Shown here: one piece after another, positions 37,801 to 50,800 of the stretch | How positions within the stretch are numbered: the first letter of the stretch is position 1 | Layout of the letters: each line of letters begins with the position of its first letter | Assembly (NCBI RefSeq): GCF_013373865.1 | Contig: NC_050472.1 | Coordinates: 4,087,276-4,151,275 of the forward strand | Source of the DNA: Monomorium pharaonis | Lineage: Eukaryota; Arthropoda; Insecta; Hymenoptera; Formicidae | Direction: 5' to 3' | DNA length: 64,000 nt | Program-made: the position numbers and the translations under genes | Notes under the pieces: model-generated | What the model saw: the letters and a program-made list of their open reading frames with translations, nothing else | Databases searched by the model: none | Told to the model about the DNA's origin: nothing

Positions 37801-38803
37801 CTCCGTTTGACTCGCGGATCGAGGCGAGTCGAAGCCGCCGAAAGCGCGGAGCCAGATTTTGTCGAGGACGCAGACACGCGGAAATAAGTTGCAGGTATAC
37901 CCGCACCGCGAACACCGGCACTTTCACCGCGCGAAGTTTTCCCCCCTGGATCCTCTTCTCGTTAATGAACAATGCACGACCGTCGCCGCCGTCGCGGTTT
38001 TTCCGCCGCGGAATTCAATCGAGCTCCTCGCGCGCAATGGCGCGACCTTAAAGGTCGCGTTCACAGGCCGCATCACACTCGAGTGTTTCGCACGAGCAAT
38101 TAAACATTTCGTAATTTATCGCTCGTTACTTCGGTGCGCGCCGTGATTTGTTCTTAATCGAAACGATTAATTACAACCTGTAGCGATAAAAACGCGAAAT
38201 ATATTCGTAAACGTTTTTTATGCAATCGTAAGCGTAATTCTCTCGTGTCGCGACTTCTTATTTTGTCTCAACGCGAGATTAAAACGCGTTGAGATCATTT
38301 TAATCATTTAATATTAAAGAATTTCGAACTTGATGAAGAATTAAAATTGAGATAATTTGCGTGCAGATAGAAAATGTCTTGAAGTAAGTAAATAAAATTA
38401 TTTCTATTTTTATTTCAAGCGATTTTAGGTACAAACTAGTCAATCAGAGATTATATCTTACTTATGTAAATAAAACTATTATTTGAAATAAAAAAAACTT
38501 GAAATAAATATTTCAAAAAAACTTTGAAATAAATATTTTACTTGCACCTTCGAGAATTTACTTGCTATAATGATTATTTTGGTTCGCACGTTTTGATATC
38601 TTGTACATGCATGTAAATAATTATAAAAACCTCTTTTCGAATAACTTTCTTTCCCGAACGGTTCCCAATTAAGTCTTTAATCGAAAAGGAAAGCGCGCGC
38701 AAGTTATCGAATTTTATCTGATCGCAATAGCAGGACGAGTTCAACAGGTACATACATACAAACATATATATAAGATCGGTCACGTGACTACAGGAATCTG
38801 AGA

Positions 38804-41800
38804 ATGCAGTCGACCGAGCAGCTGCGACCGGAGCAGCTGGTGGGCCTGGTGGCCCGCTCGGCTGAGGGTACGGCCGCCAAGGGGATGCCGATCAAGGGCC
38901 ACGAGGACCTCTGGGTAGAGATCCAAGCCAACACCTTTCGGAACTGGGTAAACGAACATCTGAAGCACGCCAGCGACGTGGGCGGCGGCCCCGTGTTGGA
39001 CCTCGCCGAGGACTTTCGAGACGGCACGCGTCTCTGCGCCCTGGTCGAGGTGCTGACGAAACGCCGGCTGCCCCGATGGAACCCGCGACCGGCGAACCAG
39101 CACCACCATCTGGAGAACGTGTCCACGGCGCTGCAGGCCATCGAGGCCGATGGCGTCAAGCTCGTCAACATCGGTAAGCGAGTCACATGTGGTTGATTCC
39201 TGTCGGAAGTAGAATCATTGGAATATGTACATACAAAGTGAGCGCGGCTTTATTATTAGCGACGGAACGTTTTAAACATTGAGTAAAAGATACCGAACGC
39301 ATTTAACAAACCGAAATTAAAATAAAATTAATAAATATAAAATTACATTGGGCATGTAAGTTCTTAATAAGGTTTATGATAGAAAAATGTTCTCATACCA
39401 AGAAGAGCGATTAATCAAACTTTATTTTTCTCCTTTCAAGTAATGAATTATATTTGCACACAAAGAATATTTTCTTAAAGATGCACTCATTACTCGAAAG
39501 AAACTTTTGTAAATAGAAAATGTATTCTTGAATAAAGTAAATATTATTTATCTTACATGTTTCATCAATTCATACATAAACCAGCAAATCTCTCATAAAT
39601 TCAAATTTATTTGAAATGCATTCTGAATCCTAATGGTTTTATATATTTTAAAGGAATATTAAGTCAAACAACAATTTTTTGCTTATTACTCTGATCTTTC
39701 TTCGATAATTTTATACAAACTTCCAAAAATATATTCTTCAAGAGAGTATTATTTTTGAAAGTTTGTAATATATGATATGAGTTTTTTAAATATTTATGAT
39801 AAATATATTTTCAAACAATTAACAGTAAAAAGATATATTTTATTGTTTGTAAAAAATCACTACTTAATTATTAGAAAGAAAAATTAAATTGACTAATCGC
39901 TGTGTAGAATTGATATTTTTCTCTACGTTATTACACATATATTTACATTTGTTCTGCATAATTTGCATTGAATGTTGATTACCTCGTTTTAATCAAATCG
40001 ATAATAATTTCCGCTATTTTTTTGTATTATCTATCGTCTTTTGTGTCACGGTGAGGTCCGCTACGTTTCTTCGCTACGTTGCGAAGAAATTGCCTTCGTC
40101 GCGGCGCTCGAACCTTCGCATTTTTACGATCCGCAATGCAGACAAAATACCGTGTTTTATACGGATTGACGAGGATGGCAAGGGTACAACAACGCGCGGC
40201 GAAGGCCGTCCGTTCGTCCACGGTCGCGCGAAACCGTCAAGGCGTTGCACGCGCTCAACGTCCAATTACGCTCCGTAATTGGAACGACGTTATGACTTGC
40301 GCCTCTACAATATATCCTGAAATATCCCAGTAATCCGCCATCAGTAATTCGCATTGAAACGCGTGCGATTTGGTCTTCCATCACCCAGACCGTTTTACCG
40401 CTTTTTTTTTTTAATTATTACATATATGGGCATGAAATGCTCGCGGAAAAAAAAACGAACTAGGACACTTCGAGTCTTTTCTGTAACGTACACGTTTGTC
40501 GTAGCAGCGTCACGCTCGTTTACTCGACGATTATTTTATCATGCGGAAGAATTAGATAACACTGATCGGGTTTTTATTGACGAAGCCGGGATTTTTTTTT
40601 CCAAGAGAGAGAGAAGGAGAGACATTTTTCTCTCTTCGCGCTAAGCCGCATTAGTTACTTCTGACTAATGCGGTTTCTGCGTTGACATTTAAATGACCGC
40701 GTTTTACGTTATGTTCAAATACAAGTGACACGATTGTGCTTCCCGTTTCTGTCCTTCTCGATCTACTTAATCTTTTTCGACATACATATCCGATAATCGA
40801 CATGCCGCATCTCATAACACGTTCATCGATCGCCACTAGAGATATTAAGAAGAAAAAAAAAACCAATAATCAAGAGTGACATTTCTGTGTGATATTCAGA
40901 TGACCATATGAGCGATACTTATTCGATTGTGTGGTCCTCCTTCCTCTAATCCGCTTAATTTTTTTTTGACTGATATCGATGCGCTACAACTCGTTCGGCA
41001 GAGATACGTAATGAGCCACGTGGGTGAAGTTCCCGCCGTGTTCATTATCTCTTTCTGTCCGGCCGTGGCGTGCCGAGGTGCGTGAGAGAAGACGCGTTAT
41101 TAATAATGCTATGCAATCAAACTACGAGGGGGAGGAGCCGCCAGGACGCATTCTACAGATAATGAGCAATCGCTGGAAATGCGCGTCTTCCTCCTCTCGC
41201 AACGCGCGCGGGAGAAAGAGAGAGACCGCGCGTAGAATATACTTCACCGCGCCTCGCCCGACCCGTACGCGCTAATCGCGTTACGATCTTCCTCTTTTTT
41301 TCCCCCCCGTGCGTAATATACTTTCGAAAAATTAGCTCCCTTAAAATATCGTTTGCTCCTGATTGCGCACGTACGCACGGGCAAATTGCCGCGCGCACGA
41401 ACGTAATCATCAACGTAACGTCATCGCGATCCTCTTGCAGTTTAATTCGACTTCCCTGCATTCTCTTCTGTACGATTTTTCTGTCTCTGAAAGAACAAGG
41501 TTGGCAATAATGATCAAGTTCCGGTGGAATAGATCCAATTAAATTGTTCGATTAAATAAAAAATATCTAACATTCAATAATTATATTAATACACTGAGAT
41601 TATTATTATTTCTAGTAAATAAATTATTTATTTTTACGCACACTGAATATTATCTTTTTAAATAAGGTATATTTTACAGAAATATATTTCAGAAGTATAT
41701 TTCACAGAATATTTCACCGAAATGTATTTCGTTTTTATAACAAATAAATGTTTTTATAACAAGTATCGAAGAAAACGTCACAAGAAATATTTGGTTTTCA

Positions 41801-44800
41801 ATACTTCGACATTTTCCCCTCAGTGTAGAAACTGAGCACTTGATTGAAATTATTTTACTAAAGCTTAATTACTAAGTATTATCTGGGCTTGCCGAACTCT
41901 TTTTCCCAGTATATTTTCCTCACGACTTAGTCTTACTCTTTCTCGGGTCGTTTTCTCGGACTGCCCACGTCGAGGCACGGCCTCGGAATGCAAACGATCG
42001 AAGTCATTACGTAATTGCGCCTTTATTTCCGACAATGGCAATTCCGCGGGTCTTCCACCTTCCATCGGGCGATCGTGGAGGCAAGGGAAAACGCGGGAGA
42101 GCACCGGCTGACGAAAGGCCCCGATAATTTTCCTAGTCGGAAGTATCGGCGGCGATCCGGGCCATTACCTGCCACACGCCACGGCGAAGTAATGCGTTTT
42201 CCTCGGACCGCGCGCGCGCGCGGTGTAACAATAATAAAACGCTCAGGCAAGCCGGTCTTGCCTTGTGAGTCAGCGCGCGGCGACGCGGGAGACGTAATCG
42301 TTTCGAATATGCGGGTCATCGTCGAACGAGCCTATCTGTCTTTCAGCGACGGAGCCCGCGTACTTCTGCAGCACCGGTGCTTTTAATCTCGCGCGTGACG
42401 CCGCGAGACTCGACACCCTCGGGTTACAATGGACGCTCGATTCTCGATCGATTCCCCGCGATAGATCGATTCTTCTTTTTTTTTTTTTTTGAAAAGAAAA
42501 AAAGGAGGATTTTAAAAGCCGCAATTAACGCGAATGTTCGCGCGTTCACGTGTCGTTTCCATATCGCGTTGATTTCAATTATTTCGCGTCACGTACATCT
42601 TGCAAATCGGAGCTTCGAGGTCGTTGCCTTTCCCGCGTCGCGCCGGTGTGCGCCTCGCGAGGCCGCGAAAAACCGCGCGCGCGTCCATGGCATCGTCGCC
42701 GTCGTCGTTATGCGCGCTACACGGCTGTTGTACCGCGCCTATCCCGTTCACATGGTGCGGACGGTAACCGTCGCTCACGAGACCGCGGGATGAGAGCACG
42801 CTCGTATCTCTCGCGTTTAGACGCGAGAGGATGCACACCGAATCGGATTGACACGCAACGGGCGCGCGAGCGCGCTCCTGATCTCGTCTTAATTATCGCA
42901 CTCGCGCGCTATTTGCTGCATCAGAACGGATCTAGAAATCCATGGGATAGAACAGAGGAGCTGGGAATTTTCTCTTTGTGAAATAATAATTCTTAAACTA
43001 TTGCTGAATTTGGAAAACGAGAGAAACGGGGGCGATTACTTTATAGATTAGCGCTGTTACCTTTGAGATGACAATTTCGCGCACACACGAAAGCTTTAAA
43101 CTTTCGAGGTTAACCGTTTTAAATAAATGAATAGAGTTTATGTACACAGAAAAAAGGAATATTGTTATTTTGACAATATCTTTAGTTTCAAAATGAAAAT
43201 TTTGAAATAAGATTATATTGCGTTAAATCAAACAAATTTACTGGAAGATTTATTTTAAGATTTTATATAGTTTAATCAAGAAAATGATATTCTTGTTATT
43301 TAAAAATAATTTTCTTGAATGGAAAGGAAAAAATGTTGGATAGAAAATACTGTATGTTCAAATCGAAGATTATAACTTCCTTAGAATAAAATTATCAAAA
43401 TAATTATATTCTTGAAATAACAATTCACGTAAAACAGAATGAAATAAAAAATCTGCAACAATAAGGGGTTTTTTAACAGTCTAAGAATCTATGAAAAATC
43501 TTTCGTTCTTAAATTTTTTATTAAAATACACACCGGTCTCACGTACGGCTGCGTGCGCGCTTGATATGAGCATCGATGTATAAATTACAATCGCGTAGAA
43601 TTAAATCCTCGGACTTGTTCTCCAAAGTCGTAATCGTAAATCTTTCTTCTGCAACTGTGACTGCGAAATGATGCCGCGTTAACACGCACATGTGCCCTCT
43701 CTTTCTTTCTCTCTCCCTCTCCCTTTCGCGATTCCCCGAATTAATTCGCTTCTCCGTGCGTGCGCCGGCCAGACCGTTCTTTCCAGATAGAGGCGAATAA
43801 ATTCAGGCCGACGATAAATCAAATTGATTCTCTTCCATCTTGACGGTTTACCGCTTCGGCATTGTGCGCTCAAGCTCCCGGCTAAAACCAATTTTCCCGG
43901 ACTCTTTCAGGTAACGTGGACATCGTGAACGGCAACCTGAAGCTGATCCTGGGCCTGATATGGTCGCTCATCGTGCGGTACCAAATAGGCAAGTCCAAGT
44001 TCCCGCCGAGGAAGCTGATGCTCGCATGGCTCAAGGTCAGTATACGCGATATTATTCGCATCGGGCGCGACCTCGGCTCGCACATCGCCGTGAGCCAAAC
44101 GCTATCACTTTACCTCGATTTATCCTTTCCGACGGGTCCACATACACGTCGCATTACGCGAGAACGTGTTTACGTTACGAAAGAGTTCAGAGGCGCCGAT
44201 TGCATGCGTTACGCGCTCGCGTATGATATTAATATGTACATAGATATATGTACATACATGTGCGCGTTTGACCCTCGCGTATCGCGGCCGTCGTATTTAA
44301 TTGCTCGCTAACAATCGTGAATGGATAATAATCTGTGAACGGCGCTGTAAATTTCTACGAGCGACTCTGTTTTTCAGGCTGTCCTGCCGGAATGCAGAGT
44401 CAATAATTTCACGACCGACTGGAACTCCGGCGTGTATCTGAGCGCACTTTTGGATTACTGCAACCCCGGCCTGTTTCCTCATTGGCGCAAGCTCGATCCA
44501 AATGACAGGTAAAATAAATTATTTGTAAACATTATCGCTCACATTTGATCACGCGCTCGTCGACGAATGCTAAATTCTGACTCAACATACATTGACAATT
44601 AAAAACTTATCTAATATTAAAGACTGGACAAGAGGTTTTGGAAAATTAATTACATTCTACAATATTTGGTGCCAAATTTTTATTAGAAAATATTTGTGAC
44701 TGAAAAAATAAGTATTTTAAAATAGTTTGCTTATATCAAAATGATGTGCTATCGCATATTGTTTTTCTTTAATTTAATAAATAAATTATTTAAACGAATA

Positions 44801-47800
44801 ATTTGTGAGGATGAGAAACAGGTGAAAATATATTGTTTTATGTTGTATATTATTTTAATATGTTGTCAATTTTGCAGCGTTTACAACTGTCGCAAGGCCA
44901 TGGAGATATCGAAGCGCGAGTTTGATATTCCCATGGTGCTGGAGCCGGACTATCTGGCGTCGCCTTACCTAGACGAGCTCTCGGGGATGACCTACTTGTC
45001 GTACTTCATGAAGGAAGGCTCGCCGGGCTTCCACGCAACGCTACGATGGGTCAATTCGCAATTATCACACACCTCAATACGGAACTTCACGGTGGGTGGA
45101 GACGAGGCGTCCCGGTAACAGTACCTCGGTATAATATCTCACAGTGATATTCAATTATCTTGCTTTCGCAGACGGACTGGAACGACGGTCGGGCACTGTG
45201 CGGCATCGTCAGAAATCTGGGCGGCCCGGCGCCACCCTATGAGAAACTCGACACCGATCCCTCCGCGTGGGAGCATAACTTGCAAATGGGTAAAGTACCC
45301 TAGAAGTTTTCTTAGTTCTGCAATGTTTTCGATTTTATTAAATAAAAATTAATGTTTTATACATTTATAGCTTTTAAATATATTTTGACATAAATTTTAC
45401 GTTGTCTATATTAGAAAATATATTTATTATAATATAATATTTGTAATATAATATTTTAGTTGTTTATCTGATACGTCTGTAATACATTCATAAACTTAAA
45501 CAGAGTTTATACGAATAAATACTTTAAAAACAAGTCCTTTGGCAAAATTTCACTATAATAAATCAAATGATGTTCTCTGTAAGGTATCGACGGCGGCAAG
45601 AAGCTGGGCGTGGAGCCGATCCTGAAAGCGAAGGACATGGCGGATCAAAATGTAGAGCATTTAGGCGTGATGGCGTACGCGGCGTACTTTCAGTGGGTGA
45701 AGCCTCGCCCTCAAGCGAGTCAACAGATTGCCGTGCACGTCGACAGCACATCCGCCCGAGTGCAACAGCCGGTTGGTTAAGTCATTGTTTGTTAATTACG
45801 TTTTCGCGCCGCAGCTAGCTCGGCGTTGCCGAATTTTTATTACCGCGTCGCAGAGTTTCCTTTTCCCGTCTTATCCAAAAAATTCTCGCTCGCTCTCTCG
45901 AAACACCGTCGAAGTTTTACATCTCGAAACGTTAGTTATTTCGATGATAAACCAATTGTGTGCAATCTGGTTGCAGGCACATTTCAAGCTGGAGATGCTT
46001 ACCAAAGACGTAAACGCGCGGGAGGTGCGCGGCGAGATCATCAGTCCCAGCGGACGGGTGGAGTGCAGGCTCACTTGGAACGGGGTTCATGGCAAGGGCA
46101 CTTTCGTACCTACGGAAGTAGGCATGCACAAGGTTCGTTGAAGGCACAATGTAACTATAAAAAATTTTCTTCCGTCGATTACAATCACAAAGTTTTAAAA
46201 TTGTTGATTTTTGTATCCGTGTTTCCTTAACATTTTAATTACTCAATTCACGAATTTTTTGTTTTTACGTTTTAAAAAAAGTTCTTTTAGAAAAAATTTG
46301 TAAGTAAATATGCAAAAATTAATACTATTGTTTAAATATAAATGAGCAAACGTTAAATGCTATTTTCTGAATTCATCTCTGACTTTTTAGCTGATGGTGT
46401 ACAACGATGGCGAGCTGGTAAACGGATGTCCCTATTACTTCAGGGTTTTGCCGCCGCTAACGAAAATCAAATCCCCGGGCATGGATCCTTGCGCCATAGG
46501 ATCTATCGTCGAGGTTCTAGTCAACAGTTACGGTACGTGTTTCCGACGTTAAAGAAGAGATCTTTCGACGAACAAAGATTTTGAAATTGACATCCGCATT
46601 TAGGAACTAGTCACGATGGTATTGACGTAACTGCGTGGTCTCCGACCGGAAGATCGCTGCCGTGCCCCGTCAAGGAGAAGGACGGTGTTCATACGGCGAC
46701 CTTTCAACCCGACGAGACGGGAGAATGGAGTATCGCGATAACGCACAAGGGAAATCACATACAAGGCGGTCCCTTTACTTGCTTCGTATTCGATCCTAAT
46801 GGAATCAAGGTAGGATCAAAATTGTTTATTATTGTTTCTGGCAGAATGCCATTTACACATTGTCATTATTTATGATATTTATTTTTAATATTGAAAATGT
46901 GATTAGAATTTATAAAGTAGAATTAATTAATTCGCAAAAATTTTAAATCGAAAATTTTTTGATATATTTCAAATTCAGTAAATAAATATCTGTACATTCT
47001 ATACATATACATATAATTATATTATACAATTTATACTTTTATTGTATAAATTATAATTAATTTCCGTTTTTATTATAATTGTCAGAATAATTTACGAATA
47101 ATTTAACCTACAATATTATTTAATTACAGCTTCTGGACACCGAAGGCGCTATGCCTGGACAACCTTTCTCTTTCATCGTGGACGCGCGGGGAACTGGTGG
47201 ACTCGGCGACGTGATTATCGACATCGTCCACGATAAGAAATCAGTGCCCTACAGAATAGAGGATTTCGGTCACATGCAATACCGAGTGTCCTTTGTGCCT
47301 GGCGACGATGGAAAATATCGGGTATACGTCTACTTCAACGGTTCGGATGTGCATGGTTCGCCGTTTTCCATACGCGTGGGAACGCAAAAGGGCTCCCGCA
47401 GATCAAAGGAGTCCACGTCCAGTCTGGAGCGGTCGAAGATATCATCCCTGGAAAGACGAATGAACGGGCTGAACATGTCCGTGACGGAACGGAACAGCCC
47501 ATCCCAGAAGATGTACACTTCGACCGCGTACAAGTCCATCAGCCCGACGCAGCGTGGTTACTCACCTATCCATCAGACCAGTCCGACGTATAAAATGTCC
47601 AGCAACTATGTTACCGAGAACTCGACGACCTATCACAGCACCAACTCACTGAACCGTACTCGCTCGCCGAATCATATCAATCACAGCCCTGTGCAGAGGA
47701 CGGTGCACAGTCCGTCAGTATTGAAGGAAACGAATAAGGAGATTTACAGCAGCAGCGCGTACAATCATCGCTCGAGATCGCCGAATCTGCAGAGCCCTAG

Positions 47801-50800
47801 TTTCATTAAGGAGTCCAAGGATATTTATTCGTCTAGTACGCTCAATAGATCGCGATCACCGGATCTGAGTCCCACCGCACATGTCATCAAAGAATCCAAG
47901 GACATCTATAATTCGGGATCCCTGAAGCGGTCACGTTCGCCGACTCGCAGTCCAATGGCATATCCTAGTGCCACGCCAAGTCCTGTAAACCGCAGCTTTA
48001 GCCCGAGGACTGGCGATAAAGATGCGCTTTTTAATCGGCGCGGATCCACGGACAACGGTGTTGTCGACACTAGCAGTAATGTGCGAGTGTCCTCGATGGT
48101 GGGTGGTACCTCGAGACGCGATTCTTGGGACGCGATCGCCAAGACGAAGTCGTTGCTATCGTACGGCAGTCTCGAATCCCTCGCGAATTTGACGAACAAC
48201 TCGCCGACCGCGGAGAATCGCGCTGGCGATAATCCGAACAACAATCTTCTGAACAACAATTACAAGACCGCGCAGAGCTACGCCAAGAACACGTCGCACT
48301 CCACGACGACGAGTTACTCGTCCGTGCAGAAGTCGTCGAGTCCCGATTATGGCACGGGTTCGAGGTACGACGGTCAGACGGCCACTCGCACGCACGGCAT
48401 CCTGAAGAATAAAAACAACAACTACTACGGCAAGCTCGCGGACACGACGGACGGTACCGCGACTCACGACAGGTACCTGAACAACGGCGGTGCCGTTTAC
48501 GTGTCCCCGTCATCTGGCAACAAGAGCGGAATAACCGCTGTCGTCACCGGAAACGCGTTGGAAACACTGCCGGTGCATCGGCCGACCACTTTCAGCGTCA
48601 ACGGCGTGGATCCCAATAAGGTGTCCGTCACCGTTACCGGTAAATCCCGTTGTGACTTTCAACGACGTTAACGCCGCGTGCCGCGAATATACGATAAAGT
48701 CTGGTTTTATAACTCGCAGGGCCCAATGGCAAGACCGTGCCGCTACAGAAATCGAAGCTGCGCGGTTTGACGTACACCATCACCGCCGAGGAAGTCGGCG
48801 AACACGTCATTCAAATTCTGGTGAATGGCCAGCATGTCAAGGGATCACCCTTTAGGTTCGTTAAATTGCTAAAATGTTTTCATTTCGAAGAGCGGAATCT
48901 AATTAGGCGTTACTCTTTTATAGTATTAATTTTTGAAACACTTATTATACAGAGAAGAGACTATAATTTTCATGTGTCAAAAAAACTTGGAAACCTGGAA
49001 TTAATTCCGACGTTTCTTACGTACTTTATTAAATATTCGTCCAGGATTAAAAGTTATATATAAACAAACTTAGCTAAATTATTTATAAGCAAATTGTTTA
49101 TGTAAATTTTATAGGTCGCAGGCGTATAACGCCCGAGCTATACAGGTCGGAAAGATCCCGAACGGAGTGGTAAACCAGCCGGTAGAGTTTGAAAGTACGT
49201 ATCTGAATTGTAAAATCGCGAAACCGTAAACGCGCCTCCGATAATAAAAGACAATTTTGTTCGTCAGTTGACGGATCGAGGGCCGGCTCAGGAAACCTGG
49301 AGATCCTCGTAAACGGGGGTCACGTTACGAGTTTCGTGAGAGCGCTAGGTAGTCAACGTTTCTTGGCATCGTTTGTCCCGCACGAAGCGGTTGCGCACCT
49401 GGTCGAAATGACGTTCAACGGGGAAGTCGTCCCTGGTAAGTCACTCTATCTACGACCGAATCTCCAAACTTCTTAACAAACGAAATCTACAAACATTTAT
49501 CTAAAAAAAAATTCAATGAAAAACTTAAATTGATTTGTTGGATACGAATTGTCTTGGTGATCTCACTTATCAAGACATCATTTTCTTGCATATTATGTTT
49601 CTAAAATTTAAATGGTATATTACCGTTATTAAATAGTATGTTACCGTTAAATGAAAGGTTTCGAGGAAGGAGGAGAGTTATTGCTACTTTATCGTTTTAT
49701 AATCATTTTATATACGCATTTGAATTAGATATGGCGTGATCGCGGATTTCAAGTATTAAATGCATTAATGCAAAAATTTTCATGTCAAGCACTGATGCAT
49801 CCTTTTAACAGTTAGAGTGCCGTTAGAGAACATTTATCTCATTTCGTTCGTGTAATGTTCCACACTGTCTTGTGTCCGATATTTTGCGATCGCTATATTC
49901 GTAAGAAATATTTTTTAGCGATTGGATTGCACTAATACGCACTGGTGCACATTAAAGTCGCTGTAAGACTAATCTAACTTAAGTATAAAAATGACATGTC
50001 TTTATGTTGTTTCATCTATGGCTTTAATGTGCACCAGTGCGTACAATCGAAATCGCTATTAATTTTCACGGCGCGGTTTCTTTAGCGCGCCTTTCTTTTG
50101 TCAAATTCCGACGCGGTGGCCTCGGTGGCTTCTCCGCTAGAATAAATTCCTGCTGCGTACGCACGAACGCACAGACGCACGTGTGCATGCGTGTACACGT
50201 GTACGCGCACGTGCACACGTATCCCCCTGGAATGCACGTCAGTCTTTGCCGTCGCCATTAAGGAAGTTGGAATGCATACCCAACGTTGAAATGTTGTTTA
50301 AAAGTACGCGTCGCGCAAATGATTTATACTTCAGAATGGTTCATCGAAAGTTGATATATAATTACGCGAAATTTAATACGTAATCAATTACCCTCAAGCG
50401 AATTAAATTGTAACGTTTCGAAATATGTCACATCATGAAAACTTTTCGACAAAAGATATCTTGGAATTAAAAAATTACTAAGTTTATTAATCTCGTTAAC
50501 AAAAACTTTAAAACTGTATAAATAAAAAAAGTTAAACATGCCACAATTTTTATAATAATTATATTTAACTGTAAAACACAGAGCTTCGCAAAAAAAAAAA
50601 TTTTTTTTCATTGTCATACTTTTCCTTATTCGATTTGTATTCAATAATTTGTATTGAAAAAAAAAGAACAGATTTCTCGATAGAAGTAATTTATTTCGCT
50701 TCCACAATCTTCCGCATGCGTTCGTCGATATTCAGTCATTCTTCTGAGTTTACACTGCTGCTATATACATAAGCAGCATCATCGAGCAATATTACATTTG

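Larger units (their letters stand above)
30621..38803. other. Head-to-head intergenic region between the PARG-like and filamin-type genes
   Basis: The two genes diverge from here. CpG-rich blocks at about 31440-32480 and 35340-37450 probably hold their promoters and non-coding leaders; the first coding exon of each gene is preceded by a splice acceptor. The AT-rich stretches at 31000-31440, 32580-34170 and 38150-38780 hold no gene I can see. A palindromic element lies at 33817-33963 and a perfect CRE, TGACGTCA, at 34860-34867. ORFs in the CpG blocks are rejected. Confidence 0.6.
38804..45771 (+). other. jbug: Exon block encoding the three calponin-homology domains
   Basis: Exons 1-6 of the filamin-type gene. 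CH1 spans the 4.7-kb first intron. CH2 and CH3 each contain a NFTTDWN motif before the G-x-x-L-x-x-L helix. The repeat of this motif (44411-44431 region, and across the 45091/45172 junction) suggests that CH3 arose as a copy related to CH2. Tandem CH1-CH2 binds F-actin in this superfamily; the role of the third is unknown to me. Confidence 0.85.
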
